From the NCBI GenBank assembly GCA_023052935.1, contig CM041293.1, positions 179,724,789 to 179,788,788 of the forward strand: a stretch of 64,000 bases of DNA. The letters run 5' to 3'. The stretch is from Piezodorus guildinii (lineage: Eukaryota > Arthropoda > Insecta > Hemiptera > Pentatomidae). The notes under the pieces were generated by a model. It had not been told where the DNA came from. It saw only the letters and a program-made list of their open reading frames with translations, and searched no databases. This document shows positions 52,199 to 63,136 of this stretch, in pieces. Position 1 is the stretch's first letter. Each line of letters starts with the position of its first letter. The translations under genes and the position numbers were made by a program.

Positions 52199-53029
52199 AG
52201 ACAGCAAAAAGACTGTGACACTTTTATAATGAAGTAAAAGAACTATCATAATTGCTGAGAATTTAAATAAATATAGTTGATTAACGAGACTATAAACATT
52301 TAAACATTATAAATTTACGTAGAAAGGCTAAGTTTATAACCGGTGCTCTTAGGACAAGGAGGTCATAACGTCTATTTGCAAGTTATTACAAATAGAGAGG
52401 CCGTCTCGTTCCAGGGCAATATGGCTGTCCTCCATTGGATTGTCCATCCTATTGACGTCACTGGTCTTCGGTCCTTTGTTGTTTATGACTGTGCTTGGTG
52501 TGGGTAGTAAGTCAATGCGCTGTTGAGGTGTTTAGAATATGTTTTTCTGTGTTAGTTAATTCGTATAACGTATTGTTCTTGATAGTAATAAACTTAAAAT
52601 ATCTCTGTAAAACCTTTTTCAGTGGCGATTTGTAAAAATGATGATAAATTATCAAGTAGAACATTTAACACGTAAGGTTATAGTTGGAATATATTAAATG
52701 TTCATATTTGATTGCACATATTAATATATGCACTTTTCAAGTAATTTAAACAATGTAATAAAATTTATGAATGAAAAAATAAAAATGGAATTCAGAGGTT
52801 GATTTGAAGACTCTCTTAAAGACACTCACATCTGTCTTACTGTTTTATTTATACTTTCTGGATTATATTGTTAGCATAAATATGTGTTTAATTTGTATAT
52901 CATGCCCTATTTAATATAAACATCAAATATATTCCAAAAATCTCTACTTTAATTGTGAAATGAAATTTATTTGGAGACTTATCCTATCATAACCTATTTT
53001 TTCTTGTGGTGAATGACATGATTAGCCAC
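52199..53029. other. Intergenic sequence, nothing clear
   Basis: A GC-richer part at 52340-52520 includes GGCCGTCTCGTTCCAGGGCA and GACGTCACTGG; it might be a promoter or first non-coding exon but there is no direct evidence. The rest is AT-rich. Confidence 0.3.
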
Positions 53030-53195
53030 CAGGTTTTTTTCATCTAATTTTCGGGCACTCACTTTGTAATCTGGATTTACCCCACAAGTAGTTCCTCAAT
53101 CACTCGGTTGTCTCACTACTGAGATAACAGAGTAAATAATAATTCTGGAGAACAGTAATCTAATAATCTATCTACTAGACCAGCCGCTTCCATTA
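53030..53195 (-). mobile_element. SINE family B fragment
   Basis: Minus-strand copy with CCAGGTTTTTTTCATC, GGGCACTCACTTTG and a head ending CTACTAGACCAGCCGC. The B-box region is diverged. Confidence 0.6.
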
Positions 53196-53357
53196 CAAAA
53201 ACCTTGTTGATAGAAAAACTTTCTCAACAACTTCAAGTTTTCGGGTCATCCAGGTACACACCTTTAAGAGAGTCTGGAAACTAAAACAGGCTTCCTTCTC
53301 TTTTTAAAAAACATTCAACAATATATTGATTGGATTGGTCGAAAAGTGAATAACATC

Positions 53358-54273
53358 TATTGGGTTGTGTCACATGAAATGTCCGTTTTCAAGGTAAAGT
53401 ATTTTTATTAAAAATACGATATGAGAACAAGATAATTTTATTCGAATTTACCTTCTTTTTCTACACATTTTTCCCAACGTGACACCAACTTTTTTATCCC
53501 CGAACTGAAAAACTCTGAGCTTTGAAGTGAAACAAAATCTGAAAACGCACTTTTCACTTGATCATCATTTTCAAAAATTTTCCTTTGACGAAGTTGTCTA
53601 AATTCCTGAACAGGTGGTAATCTGTTGGAGACAATTCGGGAGAATATGGTGGGTGCGGAAGAACTCCGTAGCCCAGTTCTTTCAAGCAAAGAAACGCAGG
53701 TCTCAAGGCGTTTCAATTGCTGCCGCTCAGAGAGATCATGAGGTACCCATGTATCGAGCTTTTTTACTTTCCCAATACACTTTAAATGTCTGAAAACGGT
53801 AGATGCACTTGCATTTAGTTGTGCTGAAAGTCCTTTAACTGTTTGGTAGGGGTTTGCTTCAACTGTATGTTTGAGGACATCGTTGTCTATTACGAACGGA
53901 GGTCTTCCTCGGGGCAAGATTTCCAAGTCGGTATCCCCAGCTGAAAACTTAGCAAACCAACGGCGAATGATCCGTTCATTAACACTCCTTTCCCCAAACG
54001 CCTTGCAAATATTTCTAGCGGCCTCAGCTGCTGAATGGCCGATTTTAAACTCGTACAAAAACATTACTCGGAAATCGCGTGTTTTCTTCCATGTTCATAT
54101 TTGGAGGTATACTAAAAAATGGGTATTGATTGGGAAGCTAATGTTTTATAATACAAAGGTAGAGGATTAGTAACTCTTTACTTTAAATATGTAAACATTC
54201 GGAAGAAAACAACAGAGACCTGCAAAATCCTTAATGTATTTCAGAAACTATAAAAATGTGAAACAATCCAATA
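53358..54273 (-). mobile_element. Mariner element, internally deleted, TA duplications
   Basis: The element is 53360-54271 (912 bases), flanked by TA at 53358-53359 and 54272-54273. The ends are inverted: TTGGGTTGTGTCACAT on the left and TTGGATTGTTTCACAT read inward on the right. Full-length mariners are about 1.3 kb, so about 400 bases are missing. The transposase is on the minus strand. Confidence 0.85.
53438..54064 (-). pseudogene. Mariner transposase lacking its catalytic core
   Basis: A 208-codon frame. Residues 1-110 are the paired-type helix-turn-helix DNA-binding part (AARNICKAFGERSVNERIIR, GDTDLEILPRGRPP, ANPYQTVKGLSAQL). WVPHDLSERQQLKRLETCVS marks the linker before the catalytic domain. 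The DDD core is missing: a jump leads to a segment with EFFSSGIKKLVSRWEKCVEK, the normal C-terminus. Family length is about 345 residues. The frame is open across the deletion only because of a shifted stretch near 53560-53690. It cannot cut DNA but may still bind the ends. Confidence 0.85.
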
Positions 54274-54615
54274 TATGAGACAACATCCACCATACTATGG
54301 CATTGTTGGATAAAGGAGTGGGATGTTTGGGAACTAATCTGGTGATCTTGAATTATGGTATTAAAATCCAGGATGGGATACAGGCTTTACAGTACAAGGT
54401 TTTCCACATAATTTTCCATGATTGGTACAACTGAGATGGTATGGTAAGAAGATGGATTTTTTGGTGTTTTTTTAAGGTATGGGTATCATTTTAACAATGG
54501 TTAATTTCCAGGAAACAGGAAAGTATGCGGACTGAAGTACAGAATTAAATGTGTAAGTGAGATATAGGATAGCTTTTCGAGGAAGTAGTTTTAAGATATG
54601 AGAAGTTATTATACC
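54274..54615. other. Intergenic sequence
   Basis: Nothing recognised. Confidence 0.35.
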
Positions 54616-55135
54616 ATTTCCTTGTCAATTGTAACCTTTTTCAAGTCAAATGTAACTTTTTCTTTTTGAAATGTAACTTTTTGCAAGTCAAATGTAACGT
54701 ATTACATTTAAAATGTAACCCTTTCCATTACAATTGAACTGGAGTTACATTTGAAATGGAAAAGGATACATTTTTTTTAGATCTTTGTTTGCTTATTTAA
54801 CGTCATTTTATGCTACTGTGGCTAATTGGAATATCCTACAGTGGAAGTCCTAAATTTTGCCTGTCCAGGTTTATCAATAATTAAAGAGTACCTGAAATCA
54901 CACAGTCTCGGGACCATCCTTTTACATACAATCTGAAGGTTGGCAGAACTAAGGTTTTTTTACTCCCATTAAAAAATCCTAGGACCACCATAGGGTTTGA
55001 ACCCGTGACCTTGGGCATAGAAAGCTGTTATGCTAGCCACTATGCTATAGGGGACTCCATTTTCTTTGGAAAGGATTACATTTGCTTTGAAAAAAGTTAC
55101 TTTTGAAATGGAAAAGGTTACAATCGACTCGGAAA
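54616..55135. repeat. Degenerate TGTAAC array split by a SINE
   Basis: At 54625-54785 a unit of about 22-26 bases, AAATGTAAC then CTTTTTCAAGTC, repeats at least five times, later in inverted form (GTTACATTTGAAATGGAAAAG). The same inverted units resume at about 55065-55125 after the family A SINE, so the SINE landed in the array. Confidence 0.55.
54786..55058 (-). mobile_element. SINE family A, third copy
   Basis: Minus-strand copy with head near 55030-55058 (CTATAGCATAGTGGCTAGCA) and B-box GGTTCAAACCC near 54993-55003. Inserted in the TGTAAC array. Confidence 0.75.
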
Positions 55136-56435
55136 TACTATAGATCATGACCAGAACCCTTGCGGGATGGGAAACTCTGGATGACATTTAATATTTTGGA
55201 TGGATGGAACGCTTTAGGATAATTTAAAGATAAATCACAAAACCAGAAAAAATAAATGAATCAAACAATAGTTTTAAATTATTTTATTTTACAAATACAC
55301 CATTTTTACACTAATATTTAACAAAACAATGTGACATTTATCATATTTACATGTTAACTAAATTCTTTCTCTTCTTAAAATATGTTTGCTCAAAATACCA
55401 AAGGACATATATATATATATTTTATATATACTTTTTCAATTATAAAAAGTTCAACATTAATAAATGTGTGACCTTTATTGGCAATAAGTGCAGTAGGCCG
55501 CATATTCCAGAATTCGGAACAACCGATAGGTCGCTAAACATACGATAAAAATATAATTTAAATTTTTATTTATTTTTTATATTTTTTTTTACATAATACA
55601 CATTCAAATTCCCGTAAATCTCCGGAATGAAGAAACTGAATAATAGTGGCCACTGCAATCAGTCTTTCACAATCTATAATAAATATATTTAGTAATACAT
55701 TTATTTTATTATACATACTATTGGAAAGTAGTAAATAGATACAAAATAGTTAGGAAAAAAAATTAACATTATATCAAGAACACAACCATTATTCAGTAGA
55801 TTTAGAATAAGAACAAATGTTGCGTGATAAGCTTTGTGAAAGTTAATTGTGCAGATTCAATACGCTTTTCATTTATACTTTTGAATAGTAATTAATTTTA
55901 TTACTTATAAATTTATTTTTTTAATATTCATGTAGTCTGAATAAATATACAATGAAACTATAGGCTCAAACAAATTATCCACAGCATCATACTAATTCAG
56001 ATAAACATTAAACATCAAATGGTTTCTTATAAGGTATTAGCTATACATTATATTGACGGAGGCTAAAGGGCGATCCTTTATAGTTCAAGAGCAACATCGT
56101 GAAAAAAATTAATTTTAGTACAGCTGTTTTTTTTAATATTTCTTTACTTAATGAATATTGATTAGGATGAACCATTTCTTGTAGCTGTTCTGTTTACTAC
56201 TGTACATCTCTTTTGTAAACCCAAAAATTATAACATTTCAAATTATTTTATAAGTACGGTAACCTGAACATTAAAAAAAAGAAAGCTGAAACTTATCATA
56301 AATTGTTCATTTGTAAAAATTTCCAGGGTTTCACATGTTTGTGAATAGCTGAAAAAGTATAGTATTTCAAAAACATTAAAAATTTTATAATGACGGTTAA
56401 CAATTTTTTTTGCTCAAATATAAGGTTACGGAGAT
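55136..56435. other. Intergenic sequence, AT-rich
   Basis: A short (TA)n tract lies near 55409-55420. No gene or named repeat recognised; a plus frame at 55351-55548 is low complexity. Confidence 0.4.
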
Positions 56436-56668
56436 ATCTGAGGGATAAAATTTATAGATTTTCCAGTATCAGTAAAAATACAGAACAGGGATTTTTTTAG
56501 GAATACTGAACTCAGGCTTTGGACCACCATTTTAATCCCTTTAAAGGATGACATAACCAAGAATTTTTTACTCCCTTTGAAAATCCTGAGGTCATCTGCC
56601 AAGTTTGAACCCCTGGACAAGGACATGAACGGTTGTTATGCTAACAACTACACCACATGTGACCCCTG
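56436..56668 (-). mobile_element. SINE family A fragment
   Basis: Minus-strand fragment with CATGTGGTGTAGTTGTTAGC head-like sequence (56643-56662) and GGTTCAAACTTGGC near 56602-56615 as a mutated B-box. The tail half is missing. Confidence 0.6.
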
Positions 56669-58690
56669 TGCTAATATTTACTAGCTGTAACCCACGGTTC
56701 TGCATGCAACTAATTTATTTTATGAGAGAAGTTGGTTGAGGGTGCAGTCAATTTAACACACAATTAAGCGTAAACTTAATTTATTGGTGCCGACGTTTTC
56801 GGCATTTTATTTTATTTATTTTATGTTGATTTACATATATATGTGTTTATGATAAGAGTAACTATAATACATTTAACTCTGCTATCGGCCTATTGGTTAT
56901 CATTTGAACTATTTATGTATTCATTAAATAAAGTTATTATTTATTATTATTTGATATCATTCTGTAGCGTACCAGTAGAAGTGGGCATTCATAATCACCC
57001 ATTATGTTTTAGCTGTTAACAATTTAACCCATTTGTGAATGAAGGTTTTCATTTTAAAAAAAGGTGTATTTTTCTATTTATTTTATGAAATCCTTTGTTA
57101 GTTGCTTAAAATCATTTCATAAAAGCCAAAACAATGCGTTTCCATGAGAATCTCACAAAAAAAGATGGATTAAAATGTAATATTGTTTAATGTATTGTGT
57201 CAATATAGATGGATATAGGGAAAAATGGAGGAAGATAAAGATTCTTGTGGTGCCAAAGAGGTGAGAAAGGGAGAGTATGAAGCGAGGAACAGAGAAGAGT
57301 CCAGAGAATGAAAAGTCCGTTTCGCGTCAAAAAAAAAAATTGTTTAATGTATGTACTTGTTATAAGTTTAGAATTTTTGGTAGTACAGAATAAAATTAAG
57401 ATTAATTTGATTTAATGTGGTTAGATATTTGATTACCTTTCAAATGAGGAATTTCGCCAAACCCAGCCGTATAGAAGAACTGTATGGTAAGAGGAATATT
57501 GCGGAAACATTTTTGCTTCTCAACCAGAGTCATTTTTGAGGTACTGCAATGACCAGAAAACTGAGAATTTCTATTGTAATAGTGACTTTCTTTTATACAT
57601 ATAGATGAAATCAATCTCTTTATCTTGAACATTGAAATTTAATGGGGTTTTGAGCATTTTTACTGAGCATTGAGAATCCATAAATTTTATCTCTGAAATA
57701 TTAACCTAACAAGTTGTTATTTGAATGAAAAATGTAAATAAATATTATAGAATTGAAGAAATGCTCTTACTTCGTTCATTTATTTATTTTGTTTTTTGGT
57801 TTACCGCTACCTTGCCTTATTAGGCTTTATGGGATTTTTCTTGGGCCAAGGGGTGACGATGGGAGATTGAGCCTGAGTTAAAAGCCTCCTTTCCCTCCTC
57901 CTGGCACCGAAACACTAACTCGTAACTATTTTATTCCTAGTTTTCAGTTATCTTGGAACGACTTTGTTCGTCATAATATTTGTGGTAAACATAATAGATT
58001 TTGATATATTGACAAAAAATCTATAAAAAATCAAACTAGTGTTGACAGTTTAAGGTGAAGATCAAGAATTCAATAGTAAATTGGAGGCTGTAATACTTCA
58101 ACAATTTTATTAAAACTGATAAAAAATCAGTTTTTTCTTCTTTTCCCCTTTTACCTACAAAACTCGACAAGGAAAAATCCAGCGCTTTTTATTACAAGTT
58201 ATTATGGAAAGGATTGTGAACGATTTATATCTATTTTCAAGTTTATTTTTTTTAAATTGTGTTACTATAAAGAAATATATTGAAAATAATGCAAATTTAT
58301 GAGTAAAAAAGTAAATGGATCAGCTGCTAAACATGGCATATTCTCATGGACATTAAATAAGTAAAATAAATATCAGAATAACCTACATGCAATAAAATTA
58401 ATTGTAGAAAATGTTGCTAGCTCTTGTACTATTATTGAAAGGCAAAAATAAATTATATTGGATATAAACGTATAAAATGCATATGCTATAAAGACATGCA
58501 TAAAATACCAACATCCGCCCTTTGCCGTCAACTCATATAAAATCACAAAAGTTTTTCTAAAGCGAATTGGATGTTGCCAAAATATTACAGGTCACACATA
58601 TAACTATATACAATCACAATATTCAACCCCTTATAAAGGGTAAAATTATACATGAAATTTAGAGCCAGTGTTAAATATATAATAATAAAT
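56669..58690. other. Intergenic or 3' region of the convertase gene
   Basis: Begins with the repeat end CTAGCTGTAACCCACGG (56681). Frames at 57402-57632 have no motif. A GC-richer segment at 57800-57905 contains CCTTGCCTTATTAGGCTTTA and is probably a retroposed scrap. The convertase 3' UTR should end in 58.3-58.9 kb, but the poly(A) signal could not be chosen. Confidence 0.35.
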
Positions 58691-58963
58691 ACAGCACAGC
58701 TTTACAACGGATATGAAATATTTACAGTTGAATCCAACATATTGTTTTTTTTTTTTGTTTTTTTTTCTTTACACATAGGTATGTACATGTTCGACATTTG
58801 AATCACATGGACAGTAGCCTAAGAGATAGCGATGAGTCCTGGGTACGTGGTACACGGTACGCTTTAGCGGTACCAACGCTGAGCTTTATTCCGATCAGTT
58901 ACCTCTAACGTTAAGACAATAGAAGGCCACAAGTTGGTTGGGTCAGTTGTTAGCAGCTTTAAG

Positions 58964-59050
58964 TTAAAACTTTGTTGGTAACCTGTTCCGCGGCTGTGTT
59001 GTTCTTTTCGGCATCGGTGAACCAGCCACGTATGACCTCCCGGACCGGAT
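58964..59050 (-). CDS. Furin-like convertase last exon, cytoplasmic tail
   Basis: Acceptor TTTATTTTAG precedes 59050. The donor of the transmembrane exon is phase 0, and reading this exon in phase 0 gives 28 residues rich in Arg/Lys/Pro (IRSGRSYVAGSPMPKRTTQP...) and a TAA at 58964-58966. A basic cytoplasmic tail fits a type I membrane protein. A second reading, from an internal AG at about 59034, gives an acidic tail (VIRGWFTDAEKNNTAAEQVT). The choice is not certain. Confidence 0.5.
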   Translation of the reverse strand: MRSGRSYVAGSPMPKRTTQPRNRLPTKF

Positions 59051-59309
59051 CTAAAATAAATACATTTCGTATTAAATAGATAACAGTTTTTAAAAATTTC
59101 ATTTAACACATTCAAATAACAATATAAAAATTTATTTAAAAAATCTGGTGTGCAACACACAACTTTCACCTTTCATTTATGTTATAAAAACAGAAATATT
59201 ACATGAACAAATATTTTTGCTCTTTTCTCCTTCCATTGGATATAAAATTTATTCAAGTTATAAAGTATTCCGTTATTTATCAATGCTAACAGATGATATG
59301 GTTAATTTA

Positions 59310-59690
59310 TTCAAATCTACAAAATAAAAGGTACTTCAGAGGAAGAAAATTTAAACTATTGGGATTTAAGCCCTGCCAGACTATTTAAATCAGAATGTAA
59401 CCTATATAATACTAAAGCCCATAACAAATTTTACATTGATATAGCGAGTTTATTTAAAATCATTAGAGCCGTTTTTGAGAAAATCCTATCAAGGTGCAAA
59501 ATGCATGTATAAAGTGGCTTTTCTGGTTAGTTGATTTTGATGAAAAAGTTACTGTAACATCTCGGGCATATAGCAGTCTTATATATGAAATTTCATTTTG
59601 ATACAATTTTCGTTTTTGCACAAGACTTACCACACATGGACACACACACACACACACACAGACCTTTTTGTGGGACTTGGTGAGCCGTAG
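59310..59690 (+). repeat. Repeat C, copy 3
   Basis: Matches 43790-44150: AAAGGTACTTCAGAGGAAG, TTTAAGCCCTGCCAGACTA, GTAACATCTCGGGCATATAG and an (AC)n stretch at 59642-59660. It lies in the intron of the convertase gene. Confidence 0.6.
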
Positions 59691-59780
59691 CTGGGTCTTA
59701 CTGACTACTTAATTAAATACTAAAACCTGAAAAATTGAAAGAATGAACTTGAGCATTGAAACTAAAATACCTCATCTCAC

Positions 59781-59965
59781 TTGGAGCGTGGCAAACAACA
59801 GAGCGAAAAGAATGAGTATTGCAAGGCAAGCTATGACGGCAATAATTGTAACTGTGACAAATGGAGAGTATTCGGGCGGTTTCGTTCTTCTGTATTGTGG
59901 CTCCTCGGCGGAAAACATTTCATAGCTTCTCCTTTTACCAGCAGCTGCAGAATGTGTCATTTCTC
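59781..59965 (-). CDS. Furin-like convertase transmembrane exon
   Basis: Acceptor TTTTTTTTCAG and donor GTGAGATG. The exon enters in phase 1 (GA completes the codon begun by the A that ends the previous exon) and leaves in phase 0. It codes a juxtamembrane part (RRSYEMFSAEEPQYRRTKPP) and then one hydrophobic helix of about 23 residues (FVTVTIIAVIACLAILILF...). A single C-terminal membrane anchor after Cys-rich repeats is the design of furin 2/PC5B-type convertases in the secretory pathway. Confidence 0.7.
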
Positions 59966-60683
59966 CTGAAAAAAAAAAGTATAAATTTACAAAGAAGGAC
60001 AAGATGTTTAAAGTGGTAGTCAAAATGATTATTAAATACTACATAGCATGTCTTGAAAATAATTTATTGTAAATAAATAAATTACCATGAAAAAACTAGC
60101 AGAATTAAAAAACAATAAAGATAAGAAACATTTAACGTCACTTTATGCTACTGAGGCTAATTGAATGATGCTACAGTGCGAGTCCTAAATTTTACCTATC
60201 CAGGTTTTATTAGGATAGGGATCTATAACGAGTACCTGACATCGCACAGGCTCGGGACCATCTTTTTACATCCCCGCCGAAGGACGTTATAACTAAGGAC
60301 TTTTTACTAAATTTGCTTAAAAATTCTTAAATTCATATAAATGATGGAGGTAAGTGAAAGTCGTGTGTTGGGCACACCAGATTTTTTTACTCTCTTTCCT
60401 TTTTTCATTTCGGCTTATCCTTTGTACTGTAGTCTCAAACAGGCTAATTGTGTGCCATCCATTGTTATGTTGATGCAGGTCTATTGCCTTGGTGAATCAT
60501 TTTGCCTATTGCCGATCATATTGCCTTTTACTATTTACCAAACATTTCGACTGCCATGTAAACCATCAAAGAGGCAAAAATTTAATATTAAATAAATTTA
60601 CAAACTTATTAATAATATAGCACAGGGCAAATTTTTTATTATTTAAATTTTATGGAAATTTTCTAGTGTAAGTTTTAACTTAC
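59966..60683 (-). other. Convertase intron with a SINE fragment
   Basis: A family A SINE fragment without its head lies at about 60127-60305. GTGTTGGGCACACCAGATTTTT (60367-60387) repeats a string at 8768. A plus-strand frame at 60341-60595 has no motif. Confidence 0.5.
60127..60305 (-). mobile_element. SINE family A fragment
   Basis: Matches the tail half of the family: GCTACTGAGGCTAATTGAAT, CAGGTTTTATTAGGATAGGG, CATCGCACAGGCTCGGGACC. The tRNA-like head is absent. Confidence 0.7.
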
Positions 60684-60890
60684 TCAACTGGCTGACAGAA
60701 AGCTGGGACAAAGAAGCTGATGGTATACAAGTGCCAGCATGGAGCAAGCTGGTTTTGTCGCAAAGAGTGCAATTCTCGGGACCTGGTCCTGCGCACTCGC
60801 TGCAACTGGAGTGACAGGAGTAGCAGAGGCCGCTGCTGTCGTCTTGGTACCTCTGCCTTGCGCAGGTTGTACAGGCATATGCTCCTCCCC
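60684..60890 (-). CDS. Furin-like convertase Cys-rich exon
   Basis: Acceptor TTTGTTTGCAG and donor GTAAGT bound a 207-base exon, phase 1 both ends. It codes a furin-like repeat: YACTTCARQRYQDDSSGLC, CHSSCSECAGPGPENCTLC, DKTSLLHAGTC. The spacing CxxC...CxxC...G...CxxC...L..G.C is that of the furin-type cysteine-rich domain. In convertases of this type these repeats follow the P domain and bind cell-surface partners. It joins in frame both to the exon at 62937-63136 and to the transmembrane exon. Confidence 0.8.
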   Translation of the reverse strand, partial: GEEHMPVQPAQGRGTKTTAAASATPVTPVAASAQDQVPRIALFATKPACSMLALVYHQLLCPSFLSAS

Positions 60891-62936
60891 CTGCAAACAA
60901 CAAATTTTGCTTCAAATTTATTGTCTTAATTTCTTAGAAATAAAATATAATTTTATGATAATTTATTAATATTTTATCTTTTGAAGGCTGATAATTACTT
61001 GTTATAATTTATGAAGATGATGAAAACTTTGATATTTCATAAATTATATGAATGGCTGGCTATATTTTTGACCAACTGCTTTTGTAAGGCAACGGTACCT
61101 TCTAAAACTAGATTAATTGATATCATTAATTAATATGTGAACTATATTTAGTGAAACCATTGTATTTCTTTTCTAAAGGTATCGTGTTTACCAATCCCAA
61201 TAGGTGGCATGCAGGGGAAGATTAAAGACATTATTATTATTATCAACTTATAATTACATCTACTACATTATATTACATCTACAATATAATTAGACTATGC
61301 CTGACAATACTGAGGGATTTCTTATAGCTGACCTTGCCAAACAATATTACAATAAAAAGTTACTTTCTCAAACTTAGTCAGCTGGCGGAAATGGAAATTG
61401 TCTCTAGCATCCCTTCTACTAGACTCTTAGATCCTCCGACGTACCTCTCTTGAATCTCTGCTTCTTTGGTCCCTTCAATACGACTCTTCTCTTCTTGTAG
61501 CTGGAACTTGACTGACCCTCTCTGATTCTAAAATCGCACCCTCATCACCTCACCCCCTCTTCTTTTGAAAAAATACTCATATATGGGAATTGCCAATCTG
61601 CTATCAGATAAAGGAAGGTGAGGCTGATATGGGAAGTGCCCCTGGGGTCTAGGAAGTTTCCTGAGGTATCACTGGGGGGCCCATGGATGTAAACGCCTTT
61701 TAGTGTTTTGCTGACAAAGGCTTATTAATCTTTACTTGATTAATATTAAAATTAATTAATAATGAACTCCCCTCAGTATTCTCATCACATAACAGGCTCT
61801 AGGAGGTCTGGCCGAGAGACCAATTAAATAAATTTTTATTTAAAAATGTTTAATATAGATATATACAAAAAATACAGAATAAACAAACCAAAAACAATTT
61901 CCAGCTGAACAATATCCAAATAAATAAAATGAATTAATCCATAACTATAGGATTTTGATAAAAAAAAAAAAAAAATTTTGTCTTGCATTGAAAGAAGGAT
62001 AGTGGATTAACAATTTTACATTTAATGTGTGTCTTTTTGGGATCCTAGAAGGTGTTAGAAAAGATGGGATTTGAATGAGAGAAGGGAAGAACTTGGGGAA
62101 TATGATTAGGTAGGGAATTCCAGAGAGATGCAGAGCGGATATAAAAGGAATTATCAAAAGATTTGGTTCTATGGGTAGGGATGTAAAGGTTAGAATGGCG
62201 TGATCTGGTTTCAAGTGAGTGAATTGAGGATTTGAATTGAAGGATAGCTTTAATGACTTGGTAAAGGTATGTTACGAGGAAATATTGTCTACATATGGAA
62301 GGTAGGTACCAACTTCAATTCGCTGTATTAGTAGGTTACTGGCGACCTCTTGAAGGTACCGAAGATAAATCTTATAAACATATTCATAATCCGTTTGAGT
62401 CTGTCATCAAGTTCAGACAAGAAGCCTCCAAATACCATGCAGTAATAATCCAAGTGGGGGAAAAAAAGCGAGGAAACCAACGTCCTGTGGGTGGGAAGTG
62501 GGAGGAGATGACGGGAGCAATGGAATTACTTAAGAGTACTTATAGTTCGTCTGGAAATTTGAGCAATTTGGGGTTTCCATGAAAAGGGTTTGGTTGGGTT
62601 CGGTCTATGGTAATACCTAGGTTTTTGACAATGACTGAAGGTAATTGGGTGATCATTTAGGATTAGACTCAGAAATGTAGTATTGGCTCTGAGGAGGGAA
62701 TTGGAACGTATTAGGATGGCCTGAGTTTTCATAGCATTTAGCCTTAGTTTATTTAGGGTTGCCCAGGCACTGATTCTATCAAGGTCTTCCTGAATTTTGC
62801 CAAATGCTACTAATAACTCAGAAGGAGGGAAAGATAGGTAGATCAAAAATAAAAATATTATATAAAGATATTATATAAGATATTATAAAGGAAAGATATT
62901 ATATAAGAAAAAAATATATAAATATGAATAATTTAC
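60891..62936 (-). other. Convertase intron
   Basis: Contains a LINE RT fragment (61960-62850). A stretch at 61380-61560 is CT-rich with no frame. No further exon recognised. Confidence 0.5.
61960..62850 (-). pseudogene. LINE reverse transcriptase C-terminal fragment
   Basis: The minus strand reads IQEDLDRISAWATLNKLRLN then KTQAILI (62700-62800), the post-palm region of a CR1/jockey-like RT, and LILNDHPITFSHC. Near 62105-62200, in another frame, SFYIRSASLWNSLPNHI is the usual CR1-like C-terminus. Frameshifts separate the parts. Inserted in the convertase intron. Confidence 0.7.
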
Positions 62937-63136
62937 CGTTGCAGGTGGAGCAGAAGTGGTGGCAGTTGGCGCAGCCGTGGAGAGTGCTATACATGTTGCG
63001 GGGGCAGTGGAGGCGGCATTGGCCCCTCGCCAGGGATCTTCCTTCGGTGCACTTGATGCACTCGTCCCTTCTCCCTCCGAAGCAGGATGCACATCCAGGC
63101 CAGCATTTCTTACACACGTTTCCCCATCGATACCAT
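62937..63136 (-). CDS. Furin-like convertase Cys-rich exon, upstream
   Basis: Probable acceptor AAATTCAAAG just above 63136 and donor GTAAAT below 62937. The exon ends after the first base of a Gly codon (phase 1), which fits the next exon exactly. It codes one to one and a half furin-type repeats: CKKCWPGCASCFGGRRDEC, IKCTEGRSLARGQCRLHC and GCANCHHFCSTCNG. The 5' boundary is less sure than the 3' one. The protease domain itself must lie beyond the window, so activity cannot be judged. Confidence 0.75.

Noticed and set aside
52340..52520. Promoter of the zinc-finger or convertase gene
   Set aside because: Only a GC-richer composition; no start site, exon or conserved element could be shown.
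57780..57910. Gene fragment in the GC-richer segment
   Set aside because: No frame of useful length; looks like a retroposed scrap.
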